DNA of 64,000 nt. Origin: Salisapilia sapeloensis. Taxonomy: Eukaryota; Oomycota; Peronosporomycetes; Peronosporales; Salisapiliaceae. Under the pieces are notes generated by a model. It did not search any database and was not told the origin of the DNA. It was given only the letters and a program-made list of their open reading frames with translations. Position 1 is the stretch's first letter. The number at the start of each line of letters is the position of its first letter. The stretch is from NCBI GenBank assembly GCA_023334545.1, contig JAADVB010000005.1:112279-176278 (forward strand), in the 5' to 3' direction. A program made the translations under genes and the position numbers. This document shows, piece by piece, positions 49,741-59,386 of this stretch.

Positions 49741-52300
49741 ATGCGAGTGGCACTTGTTTTGTGCCTATCCACCGCTATCTTCGTCTCTAAGACTACCCAC
49801 GCGGCTTTCTACAGTATGCTATGTTTACTATCTTCTATGTATCGATGCACAACTAACCGAGAAATGTTTGATGAATATTATAGGCTGTTTAGCACCATGT
49901 GAAGCCATGCTGCTTCCTCGAGACATGGACAACATGCAGCAGTGCTACTGTCCAGGTGAAGCCCAAGGCGAAAATACCCACGACAGCCATATATCCAGGC
50001 ACTACATATGCCCAGGAGGATCTAGCGCAAATTCATTGAATCCAAAAAGCTTCTCGGACTGCGACTGTCTCCCAGGATACACTCGTTTTGACTCGATGAG
50101 GCTTTGTAATCCGTCGGACACGTTCACATGCACCAGTCCTTACATACCCAAAGAAGGTTTAAATGGACATCCAACGTCACTTGACGACTGTGCCTGCGAA
50201 CCACCATACGTCAAGACAAATGATACGAATATTTGTGAGCTGCATATGTGTCCTAGAGCTGGCAACTACAAAGTCAAGGCAAATGTGGACATAGTAAAGT
50301 CTCTTGTAGATTGTGATTGCATCCCTCCTTTCATCAAACATGCTCAAACAGGAGAGTGCTTGCTACCACAAGGCTTGCGTTGTCCACTTCATGCTCACTC
50401 AAAGCATTTAAATGGCAAGATCCAAACCATCAATGACTGTGAATGTGAAAGTGGGTACATCATGTCCGACGACGGCTCTTGTCATGTGGAAACTTCGACG
50501 TATGATTGTCCTTCAAACGCATATAAGAAAGAAAGCCTTGGTCGGGACGCTGAACCTCGCAGCTTTGAAGAGTGTGAGTGTTCAGCTGGGTACATTCGAA
50601 ACGATAGAGCGGAAGTATGTGAAGATAGCTCAACGAGTTCGTCTCCATCCTACACCTGTCCTCCTCATTCATCCGCACACAACGCAAAGAGCACACCAAC
50701 ATCATTTGGTGACTGTGATTGTGTACGAGGTTACTATCGCAATGAAGATGAGAAAAGTTGTGACGCATGGCCACTTGGCAATGATGTCTGTCCACCCTAC
50801 AGCCTCTTGAGTCAATGGCCAGTAGAGGGTGACTCCAGTTGCAAATGTGTCTTTGGACAGCAGGAAGATAACGAAGCTTCGTGTCAGTCACATCCATCTA
50901 TCAATACGGATGACAAGACGTGGGAAGAAGGATGTCCAGCACACGCAATGGCAGTCAACTGGCCAGTGGTCTCGTCACAAGACTGCTTTTGTGCATTTGG
51001 CTATGAGGACAGTCATCATGCTAAACACATTCAAGCAAACGATACCTCTGCTTCTGGTGAAAGCAAGGTACTTAAATGCGTTCAATCGGATACCATCAAT
51101 GTAGAAGAACGTAAAGAGAGGTGTCAACTACCTATGCAGTTCGATACAACTGATGGCGCTTGTCGCCTTCGTATGGAAGAGGTACAACCAATGAAAAGCA
51201 ATAGCAGTGGAAGCATCATCCATCGAGGCATCGAGTACGACTACATTCTTGCAGATGAGAACAGGATGATCATTCAAGGTGACATTGCCATCGGTGATGT
51301 CGTCGTGCGTACTCTAGAAGATGGCTCCACTGTCTCCAAACAAGTGCTTCACGGCTACTTCAACGATCACATTGATCATCGATGGGAAGAAGGTCGAATG
51401 TGTTTCCAGATCGAAGACTCTGCACATTCCTTCCAGCAGACGATCGTAAAGGCTATCGACCACATTGCATTAACCACAGGTTTCTCATTCTTCCGCTGTC
51501 CGAAGGATACTTGCGAGTCAGAAGCCTTTTGCTCCAAGGGCTTCGTCAGTTTCCATCAGACACCATCATCTTGCTACTCTTACATAGGTCGCGTCGGTGG
51601 AAAGCAACCGATTGGCGTATCTGCAGACTGTGGAGAAGGTAACCTGATGCATGTCATCTTGCATGCTATCGGCCTACATCATCCACACAACCGAGACGAT
51701 CGAGATGACCATATTCATGTTGCCTGGGAGTGTCTTCCAATGGATAAACGAAGCAACTTTATCAAAGACGAAGGTACAAGGCATGCAGAAAACAATATGG
51801 CATACGACTACTACAGCATCATGCACGCTCCTTCCGACGCGTTTATCCCTCGACAACATGCAAAGATTGTAGATAACACGAGTGAAGCTTCCATTCCAGA
51901 CTGGTGCGAGAGCTTGATACCGACACTACATGATCGCAATCAACGGCATCTTGTCATGGAAGTCATGGGACAACGCAGTTTCCTATCTCTAGGCGATATC
52001 CACGCTGTGTACGACTTGTACCCGTTCCTTCGTCAGCACAAGTCCCACACGACGAATGTCCACGTCAGCTCGATTCATAAACCAGTGGAAGTTCATCCGT
52101 TCTGGAGTCGGACACCCCACCTCCACATATCCGACTCTTCCGTTATGAAGAAGACAGCAACCTTCCTCGGATCCATGGCTACGCTCGCAGGATTCGCCGG
52201 TCTCATCCTCTTCGCCAGTATCTACGTTCGTCGCAACCATAATACTACACCTCGTCATCCGGTCTTTGGAGAAGCTCTCCTCCCAGCTCGTCATTACTAA
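49741..52300 (+). CDS. Secreted/type I membrane Cys-rich protein with catalytically impaired astacin (M12A) domain
   Basis: Two exons (49741-49813, 49884-52300), 829 aa. A signal peptide (RVALVLCLSTAIFVSKTTHA) leads about nine Cys-rich modules of 40-50 residues with the core D-C-x-C-x-x-G-Y/P-x-x. Residues about 520-740 are an astacin-like domain (RWEEGRMCFQIEDS, FVSFHQTPSSCYSYIGRVGGKQPIGV). The zinc motif reads H614-V-I-L-H-A-I-G-L-H-H624: all three zinc histidines are kept but the catalytic Glu is Val615. The Met-turn is present (YYSIMHA). Near the C-terminus is one membrane helix (MATLAGFAGLILFASIYV) with a short basic tail. The protein is probably a surface pseudo-protease or adhesin-like receptor. 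Confidence 0.88.
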
Positions 52301-52429
52301 ACACTTGGTATACTTTCGATAAGCAGAATCCACTTCCTTTATTCCTTTGTTCATGCTTTGATCGTTTCGACCCTGTTATCTACTCTACGAGGTCACTTGA
52401 TCTACCACATCAAATCAAGGACGCATGAC

Positions 52430-53158
52430 TTAGGCAATGAATGCAGATAGCTTTTCATTGACAAAGACCTCTCCTTTCGAAATAAGGTACTCTGCCAGTG
52501 CCTTTTGCTTGGACGCATCCACGTGCTCTACGAGCTGAAGGATTAAGTCAGAGTTGATCTCCTTCTTTTCAGCAGCCTCCCTCGCAATCTTCTCCGCTAC
52601 GTCCAAGTCGCCGTTCTTGACAGCGTTCATGACTCGGAAACGATACATTTTGGTGGTCATGGGCACCTCGGCCTTGGTCATCAGTTCTACCACTTTCTCT
52701 ACATTCGCTTGCTCTCCCTGTTCGTCATAGTACTCTGCTAGTCGGACGAAACTTCCTGGGTTGACATACTTTTTCAAGTGCTCTGCCTGCTCCAGATATG
52801 CCAATGCAACTTCGGGCGATTCGAGCTTGAGGCAGCCACTGAGGAACGTGCCGACAGCAAAGGTGGATGGGAACGCCATCTTGTGATCGGCAAGCAAGAA
52901 AGCCTGCTGGACTGGTTCCAATTCATCAGCAGATTTCATTTCGCGAGAAACGTACTCGAGCTTCTGACGAGTAAAGTAGAGCGATGCAGTGGGAATGGAG
53001 AGACGAGCGCCAATCGTGTTCAGCTGCTTCGTCACGTCTTTCACCGATCCTTCAATACGAGGGTATTCGACATTGCCACTGAAAGCACGTGCAGTGAGCT
53101 TGGTATGGCTCGTCGCGACCTTGGTCAGCGCTCGCATCGCCGTCGTCCGCTGCATCAT
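52430..53158 (-). CDS. Mitochondrial helical-repeat (PPR/TPR-like) protein 1
   Basis: One exon, 242 aa from the ATG at MMQRTT (upstream frame begins with GTG only). The leader (MQRTTAMRALTKVATSHTKLTARAF) is basic and hydroxylated, typical of mitochondrial import. The rest is alpha-helical hairpins of PPR/TPR type (LESPEVALAYLEQAEHLKKYVNPGSFVRLAEYYDEQGEQANVEKVVELMTKAEVPMTTKMYRFRVMNAVKNGDLDVAEKIAREAAEK). The exact family is not recognised; it may be a respiratory-complex or ribosome assembly protein. A second protein of similar design lies next to it on the same strand. Confidence 0.7.
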   Translation of the reverse strand: MMQRTTAMRALTKVATSHTKLTARAFSGNVEYPRIEGSVKDVTKQLNTIGARLSIPTASLYFTRQKLEYVSREMKSADELEPVQQAFLLADHKMAFPSTFAVGTFLSGCLKLESPEVALAYLEQAEHLKKYVNPGSFVRLAEYYDEQGEQANVEKVVELMTKAEVPMTTKMYRFRVMNAVKNGDLDVAEKIAREAAEKKEINSDLILQLVEHVDASKQKALAEYLISKGEVFVNEKLSAFIA

Positions 53159-53309
53159 TCGTATCACGTTTAATTGTCCACCGGTTAGATTTCTCACAAA
53201 GGGAACACTATTTACACTTTACGATTGTATGTATTACGCCACTCATTTGTCGGACCAGGACAAGAGAAAAGAAAAAAGAAAAAAGAAAAGCAAATTTCTT
53301 AGGTCATGT

Positions 53310-54059
53310 TCACTGCTGCAGAATCTTGTTGGTCGTCTCGTTCGGCGTGATACCGGCCTCCTGCATCGCAGCTGCTACCTGATCGATCTGTTCTTGCATC
53401 CCTTGGCTCTTGAGCTTAAAGAGCAAGTTGTTGCACGTCACGCGCTGGAGTTTCCGAGCGGCAGCAGCCGTCTGCAAGAGCTCCACGGCTTTCGTCAAAT
53501 CCTCTTGCGTGATCGCCGAACGGATCAAAATGTCAAAAGTACGCTCCGAAGACTTGACACGGTACTTGTGCTGCGCAAGTTCATGCAGTTGGAACACCTT
53601 TTCATGCTCACCGTTCGTCATGAATTTGTGTAAAAGCTTGTTCATGGTCGACGGTTCGAGGAAAAGACCAATGCGGTAGTTGTTTTCCAACACTTCGAGC
53701 ACCAAGTCAGGCTGGTCGAGTTCCAATGCCTTTTTCACGAGCAACCCAGCAGCGTTCGAGTCCGGGTCCACTCGCTTCTGCTCATAGATCTTCATGATCG
53801 TCTTGCTCTGTGCCAATTCCTCCGACGTCTTAACCGATTTCAAGTACGATGACAGCTTGGTGCGTTTAATGAACGCTCCGTTCGCAGCCGACCGCTCAAT
53901 GTTCTGCACGAGTTCCTGCGCGGACAAGGCAGGCACAGGAGACCCGCTGTCCGGAGAAGACGCAGGCACATTCAGTGCACGGGACCCCTGAGAGACAACA
54001 CGTCGAGCGCCCTGTCGGCCATAGCCGGATAAGGCACTACGAACAGCTAACATGCGCAT
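53310..54059 (-). CDS. Mitochondrial PPR-like helical-repeat protein 2
   Basis: One exon, 249 aa from MRMLAVRS; an in-frame ATG at 54107 would add 16 residues. The N-terminus (RMLAVRSALSGYGRQGARRVVSQGSRAL) is a strong mitochondrial presequence. Later residues show PPR-like hairpins: PSTMNKLLHKFMTNGEHEKVFQLHELAQHKYRVKSSERTFDILIRSAITQEDLTKAVELLQTAAAARKLQRVTCNNLLFKLKSQGMQEQIDQVAAAMQEAGITPNETT. The last hairpin (VAAAMQEAGITPNETT) is close to the PPR consensus. It probably acts on mitochondrial RNA or translation. It is tandem with the gene at 52430-53158, about 150 bases downstream on the same strand. Confidence 0.75.
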   Translation of the reverse strand: MRMLAVRSALSGYGRQGARRVVSQGSRALNVPASSPDSGSPVPALSAQELVQNIERSAANGAFIKRTKLSSYLKSVKTSEELAQSKTIMKIYEQKRVDPDSNAAGLLVKKALELDQPDLVLEVLENNYRIGLFLEPSTMNKLLHKFMTNGEHEKVFQLHELAQHKYRVKSSERTFDILIRSAITQEDLTKAVELLQTAAAARKLQRVTCNNLLFKLKSQGMQEQIDQVAAAMQEAGITPNETTNKILQQ

Positions 54060-54184
54060 AATTACTTTGTTCTCGTTTGCTGCTCTGGACCAGAGAAATG
54101 CGTGCATACAAAACCCAAGTGATTTGGCACGTCAGTTAACAACCGTTAACTGCTGCGATACGGATCACAATTTGAACTTGAGGC

Positions 54185-54803
54185 ATGTTAGGAAGGATTC
54201 GATCGATCTCGCGTCTACCTGGTGTACGCAATATGCACATTGAACGCAAATTGGAGGAGCTTGGGTACACCCTTCCCTCTGTCTCGGAGCCCAAGGGAAA
54301 CTATCGGACGTGCGTCCGTACTGGAAACTACCTCTTTACCGGTACTTTACATATGACGTGGATGAGCACAGCTTACAGTTAGTGATACGTGTATGTGGTA
54401 GCTGGACACTTGCCGCAGCCTGCGGATGGCGACTTGATTGTCGGCAAGGTTGGGCAGGATCTTACGCAAGAGCAAGGGTACGCTGCTGCGCACCACATTG
54501 CCTTGAGCCTCGTCGCTACCCTCAAGCGTGCGTTTATGATCATATTTACATACGACACAGTCTTACATGAATGTAGATGAGTTGGGCGACTTGGACAAGG
54601 TCAAGAAAGTTGTGAAGATTGTCGGCTTCGTGAACTGTGTCGACGGCTTCACGGCTCAGCCTTCGGTGATCAACGGTGCATCGGACACGCTTGGCAAGGT
54701 CTTTGGCGACAAGGGTGTCCACGCTCGTTCGGCCGTTGGCACGAACGCGTTACCTCTGAACGTTCCGTGTGAAGTCGAAGCGATCATTGAGATCGAAGAC
54801 TAA
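54185..54803 (+). CDS. RidA/YjgF/YER057c/UK114 family protein
   Basis: Three exons (54185-54341, 54402-54527, 54577-54803), 169 aa. Beginning at IERKLEELGYTLPSVSEPKGNYRTCVRTGNYLFTAGHLP, the protein matches the RidA subgroup found with long loops (LPQPADGDLIVGKVGQDLTQEQGYAAAHHIALSLVATLK, GDLDKVKKVVKIVGFVNC, HARSAVGTNALPLNVPCEVEAIIEI). The R-x-A-V-G-T-N-A-L-P segment includes the Arg that binds substrate carboxylates in enamine/imine deaminases. The first 16 residues (GRIRSISRLPGVRNM) may target mitochondria. Introns are both phase 1. Confidence 0.92.
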
Positions 54804-54885
54804 GCCTTTTGAATCGATACAAACGGATGTCGATTCCATAACCAATACAGTCGCGTTGAGCACTGGCATTTCTACTTGTGTCTAT

Positions 54886-55750
54886 TTACATGTCTACAGG
54901 CTCTACACCTACTTTTCTCCAATATGCATCGCCATAATTGACGAAAATCTGCTCATGTGGTGCGATATTTTCTAAGGCAAACTACATTCGTGCGTTAGGA
55001 CATTGCGTACGGACTGTATCGATTATAACGTACACAAAAGACACGGAGGAGTCCGTCGTAGAGCATCGGCCGGAAGACCGCATTTGCTGTCGATCGGTGG
55101 TTGATACATCGGATGGCATTGCCATACTCGGATGCACTAATGTACAGATCTCCTGCTTCATACACACTTGGGTACCTCATACCGTACGCATCAAAGCCTT
55201 GGTCACTCGATTCATGCACTGTCAAGAGTCCTGCATATTCGCCTATCAATTCTCCCTCGAGTATTTCATTCGTTGCGAAGAGCCCCAACGCATTCGTCTC
55301 CACATGTTCTAATCCAGGTACATGGCCCACAGCTACCTTGGATGATAGAGGAACTTGTCCTGATGGACATAATTGCGTGTCTAGGCAGTCAAAGCCATGA
55401 ACTTGGGTGTCCGTGAAACCCCAGAAAGCGTAATTGCGAAGCAATGTGGAGCGTTGGAAAACGAGTTTATTCACCCACGTACATCGCATCAATTCTTCTA
55501 GCTCATCCACTCTAATAAAGCTCATTAATACGTTGCAGGATATATCTGAAGTTGACAAGTACGTAATAAGCAGGAGATCAGAGCACTTGGTCAGGTACTG
55601 GAATCGGAGTCTGCCGATCTCTTGAAACTGTGGACACTCCTCATATGTGTGCATAATTGTTGTAGACAAAATCGTTCGGTCATAGGCAAAGCATTCATCC
55701 CGATCAAGGCATCGATAGCCTGAGCACAGCACTGCCTCCTCTTCCTTCAT
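54886..55750 (-). CDS. SET-domain protein (putative lysine methyltransferase)
   Basis: Two exons (55750-55030, 54971-54886), 268 aa. The SET core is seen as ALGLFATNEILEGELIGEYAGLL, then AIRCINHRSTANAVFRPMLYDGLLRVFCV and, across the intron, IAPHEQIFVNYGDAYW. The I-N-H-R-x-x-x-A-N motif corresponds to the AdoMet-binding NHS/C region, and NYGxxYW to the C-terminal tyrosine motif. Flanking pre- and post-SET cysteine clusters are missing. The N-terminal 110 residues are unlike known domains. The substrate may be histone or non-histone. The donor at 55029 (C|GTTATA) is non-consensus but needed for frame. Confidence 0.82.
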
Positions 55751-55833
55751 GACCAGTCACGTGTCTTCGATGTTGAAGTTGGAGAGGACATCGTACCCTT
55801 TCTGTACCATTGGATAACACGAACGCGAGACAA

Positions 55834-56098
55834 ATGCAGCAGCAAGCGACAGTGGCTCTCAAGCCTATTCTGATGAAGCTACTACCAGTATGCTTTGTCA
55901 CAGGAGCTGCCATGGAAGCCTTTATGGTCAAGACTGGATTCTGTACGGTTTTTAGCTGATAAAAATGTAGGATAGAGGTAGATTGAACTAAATATGGAGA
56001 ATGTAGATGAGATTGTGACGAATGCAGAAGGTGTACGTCGACAGGAACGGTTTGAAGAAGAGCAGAGGAAGCTGCAAGAGGATAAAAGTCAAGAATAA
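55834..56098 (+). CDS. Small single-helix protein, SMIM4 (UQCC5)-like
   Basis: Proposed exons 55834-55947 and 55982-56098, 76 aa, too short for routine ORF calling. The N-terminal part KPILMKLLPVCFVTGAAMEAFMVKTGF resembles SMIM4, a mitochondrial inner-membrane factor for complex III assembly (a LPFFFVLGGTMEWIMIK-type helix). The C-terminal tail is charged and helical (RRQERFEEEQRKLQ). The intron would be only 34 nt, shorter than any other here. It is the only frame-compatible GT/AG pair I find, so the join is tentative. It sits 83 bases from the divergent SET gene. Confidence 0.4.
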
Positions 56099-56236
56099 AC
56101 CGTCTTTACGACCTGTTGTCGTCTATAGATGGCATTTTCATCTCCCAAATTGAACGTTGCAAAGCGGTAGAGTTCGTATTCACCATCAATACGTCGTCTA
56201 CGCAAAGAAAAACGAAAAGAGTCCGACTAGTAGAGT

Positions 56237-57322
56237 CTACTTGCGACGTAGTTCGAATTGCAAACGAGGTGTACGTCGTCCATTTCCGTTCTTATGCCAT
56301 TTCCAGCCAGAACTCGTGGAAATCTGCACCACTTTCGCTTCATTCACCATCTCGACTGCTTGGATAGCACTCGACATTCCATCCTCGGATGCATGGACGT
56401 GTACCGTATCCATACGGTGGACAGTGAATTTGGAGGAAATGATAGTAGCGTAGATTCCAGCCGGCTTGAACGTATGGATAAGGACCAAATCGTCTCGTAG
56501 CTTGGCCAGCTTAGGACCAGCTCTCAATTGCTTTCTCTCGGGTAGATCCTTTTCCTTGATAAAGCTGTCCAATGCATCTTTCACGTGTGTCCAATCCGAT
56601 AGGACGTCTACAATTTCCGCTTTGGTAGCGTCTTTCGGCAACCAAGGAACGGGATTGACGAGATACAAGTGGTCAAGTGTAGAAGCGACTTGATCAACTA
56701 CATTTGAATCCGATGTCATCACCACGCGTACTTTATACTCGCTGAATACGGCGTGGAGATGAGGTACCAAGTTGTTATCGACGTCATCGATTAAAATGAG
56801 CCTTTCAAAGATACCGGAATAGTTGTTATCCAGCCATTCTCTAGTGATCACTTCTGTACTACGAGGTCGGAATGCAAACGCGACGAAACGAAAGTAGTGA
56901 CCAAAAGGTCGGAGGATGTCTTCCACACTCGGAACTGGTTGGATCTCCGACAAGGCGTTAGACTCATAGTACTTGGCAACTTGATCTTGAACAGACTGGT
57001 TGTTCGCATCGCTGGAAGTGTACTCGAGACGGCGGTTCGTAAAGGACGTAGGCTCGAGTTTCTAGCATGGAAAGATAAGACTTGATGCTAATATATTGTC
57101 TACGAATGCGATGTATACAGGTTCATTAGGGTATTCTGTCCCATGCCATTGAATGAAACCTGCGACTGATTCAGCTAGCGTGTGGTCGACCTCGATAGCC
57201 AGTACAGGACGGTCGAGCTCCTTCTCCATCTTGCTCTTGAAGATTTGAGCTATTCCAGATCTTGTCTTTTTAAAATCGATACAATACAGTGTGTTCCTCA
57301 ATAGTACTACAATATTGTCCAT
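56237..57322 (-). CDS. HAD-like domain protein with C-terminal Alba-like domain
   Basis: Two exons (57322-57104, 57061-56237), 347 aa. Residues 40-210 look like a degenerate HAD phosphatase fold: RPVLAIEVDHTLAESVAGFIQWHGTEY (D-x-D-x-T-like D-H-T), then FVAFAFRPRSTEVITREWLDNNYSGIFERLILID where HAD proteins have a T/S-R motif. The predicted D-D pair is replaced, so catalysis is doubtful. Residues about 255-347 (IYATIISSKFTVHRMDTVHVHASEDGMSSAIQAVEMVNEAKVVQI) resemble the Alba nucleic-acid-binding fold and end in a basic tail. The combination suggests an RNA-related protein. Both domain calls rest on pattern only. Confidence 0.55.
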
Positions 57323-57423
57323 CTAGAATACAAACACAATATAACTCAGACATAGTATTGACAGTACGATAAATTACGAGACACGACACAAAGTGGGCCT
57401 AGGAATAGAGTGAGGGAGGACAC

Positions 57424-58753
57424 ATGCAGCTTCTGAACGTGAGCGCCCTTGTTACGGGCTACGAGACGGTTGATGACCACACTGAATTCGTCATACAGGT
57501 TCGATAGCACGACCTAAACTTCCAAATGACTATAACGGAAGCATCAACGACGAAAAGACGCATGGCTCACTTTTCATACGCTTTCGACTACCTAGGTCTC
57601 CTGCAATGGCTGGTTATGGCTCATCTCTCGTCGATTCAGTGACTTCGACCAGCTTCATTCAAGACTTACACGTCAGTTTGGTAACCTCATTGAAGCCCGA
57701 TTGCCTGAAAAACAATGGTTTGGCAGGTATGACCGATCCACATCACGATTCTTATTCTCTATTAAGAAGGAATTCAATGACGACGATTACGTTGATAATA
57801 CAATCTATGGATGGAAAGGTGTGGTCTTGCAGGTCGAGTATCTGTATGAGATGGTGTGGATGTTCGGAGCACTGTGCTGTAATCGAAAAAGGAGTCTTGC
57901 TCTCGTACGAACAAGGCGAGGAATGCCAAGTACTTGATCTTATCTTAGGTCTCCCATCCACTTCCGTCTCCAGTCAACTCCCCCACTACTCTATATCCTC
58001 TGAGAATTCCCACTTCATTGGACACTTTAGCTAACGCTCATTCGACGTAGATTCGATCCAAACTTTCTCATGAAACGACAGAGTGGACTGCAAGAGTACA
58101 TGGAAAGTCTTTTACAAGTCCCAGGTATCTTGGACGACCCATCTCTTCGTCACTTCCTCGAAATCGAAAGGCAGCTCGAGCTACACGGTGATCCGAGCGT
58201 CGTCGCAAGTGCTAATGGTCGTCCCAGTGGCTTCACGAATGAACAGGACCGGCTTAATGGCATCGTAGACACGACTGGACAAGCTTTTATTGACATTAGT
58301 GAAGTCCCAGCGCCTCTTGAGCCCGAACAAGCTCGTCAGAAACAGTATCAGATCGCATCTGTTGCCCACTCTTCCTTTGCGGAGCAGAAACTTGTCGAGC
58401 ACGTCGCCAATGCACTTACCGTCTTGTCTTTACCTTGCCCAGCGATTGAGAAAGCGTCAAATGAATCCATCGTCGCGAGGCTGGCGCCAGAGATGGATCC
58501 GACCGAGACGGCAGGTGGCAGTTTGTATGAACAAGACCAGGAGCTACTATGGCAAGCGTTGGAAAAAGCAGATCCAACGTTACGAGTCGCGATTGTACCG
58601 CCATCGCTGGAACTGTGTGCTGTTATGGTGGACCAGGAACAGAATGGAGTGGCGCCAGGTCGAGCGCTTTCGAATGGAGGCAGTGGCATGGACGCAATGG
58701 GAAATGACGATCGATCGTCGCTGCCACGTAGCAATGGCGACTCGATCGGATAA
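57424..58753 (+). CDS. PX-domain protein with LAMTOR1-like C-terminus; 5' gene model interrupted
   Basis: Readable pieces: 57424-57504 (SALVTGYETVDDHTEFVIQ, first PX strands), an open segment ending at 57595 (KLPNDYNGSINDEKTHGSLFIRFRLP), then exons 57640-57726 and 58051-58753. Joined after the second piece they give SDFDQLHSRL, LPEKQWFGRFDPNFLMKRQSGLQEYMESLLQ, the PX core with phosphoinositide-contacting K/R and LPEK-type PPxxP loop. The first and second pieces are in different frames with no spliceable GT/AG pair, so a frameshift or sequencing error is suspected near 57496-57510. A 324-nt intron (57727-58050) is the longest seen here. After the PX domain, NEQDRLNGIVDTTGQAFIDISEV resembles the LAMTOR1/p18 core (see findings). 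Endosomal location is expected. Confidence 0.7.
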
Positions 58754-59386
58754 ATACAACGACTCGAATGTTTTTCTTTACTGTGGAATTTTACATGTAA
58801 GCTGGAGACTATGGTCGGTGCTCTTTTGATGCTAAAATAGATGATTAGCCCTGTGGACGATGGCAGATAGCCACAGAAGTAGGTTCGGTAACAGTGTTTA
58901 TTTCTATCATTGAACTTCCAACTAGGTTATTATATCCGAGTTTGTCGATCATGATGATCGTAACTTCTCAGGTTGCATATCAGTAAGTGTTGTAGCCCTT
59001 AGGAGAGTGCAGATGTCTATATAAGACGGCATTTTTCGCTGCTATTTTGATATCAACAGTACTCTAACTCTTCAAGGTGTCAAACAGGAGCAAGAATCGA
59101 AGTTTACTAATAATGGTGATGCTAGTGACCGAAAGTTTCATCGTAGACCATGTATGAGCTGGGTGGAAAGCTTTCGAATTGTTGACGGGAAGAAATTTTC
59201 ATGCTGGGTTTACGTTGTATCATGTTTCTAAGCCATTTGACTGTAAAGTATGCAAGTCATAGAAATGGAATTTCGCTTTCTAATTGCAAAGTTGCGGGAA
59301 GCAACATGACAAGTTAATATCGATGCAATCTTGTTGATAATGGTAGTAGATTGAGTTTCTCAATAAGTTGCCCACAAGCGAAGCAA
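58754..59386. other. Convergent intergenic region
   Basis: 633 AT-rich bases between the stop codons of the PX gene (+) and the EF-hand gene (-). It should contain both 3' UTRs and terminators. I see no coding pattern or RNA gene. Confidence 0.45.

Noticed and set aside
54938..55312. 124-codon plus-strand frame
   Set aside because: Antisense to the SET domain exon; no family features.
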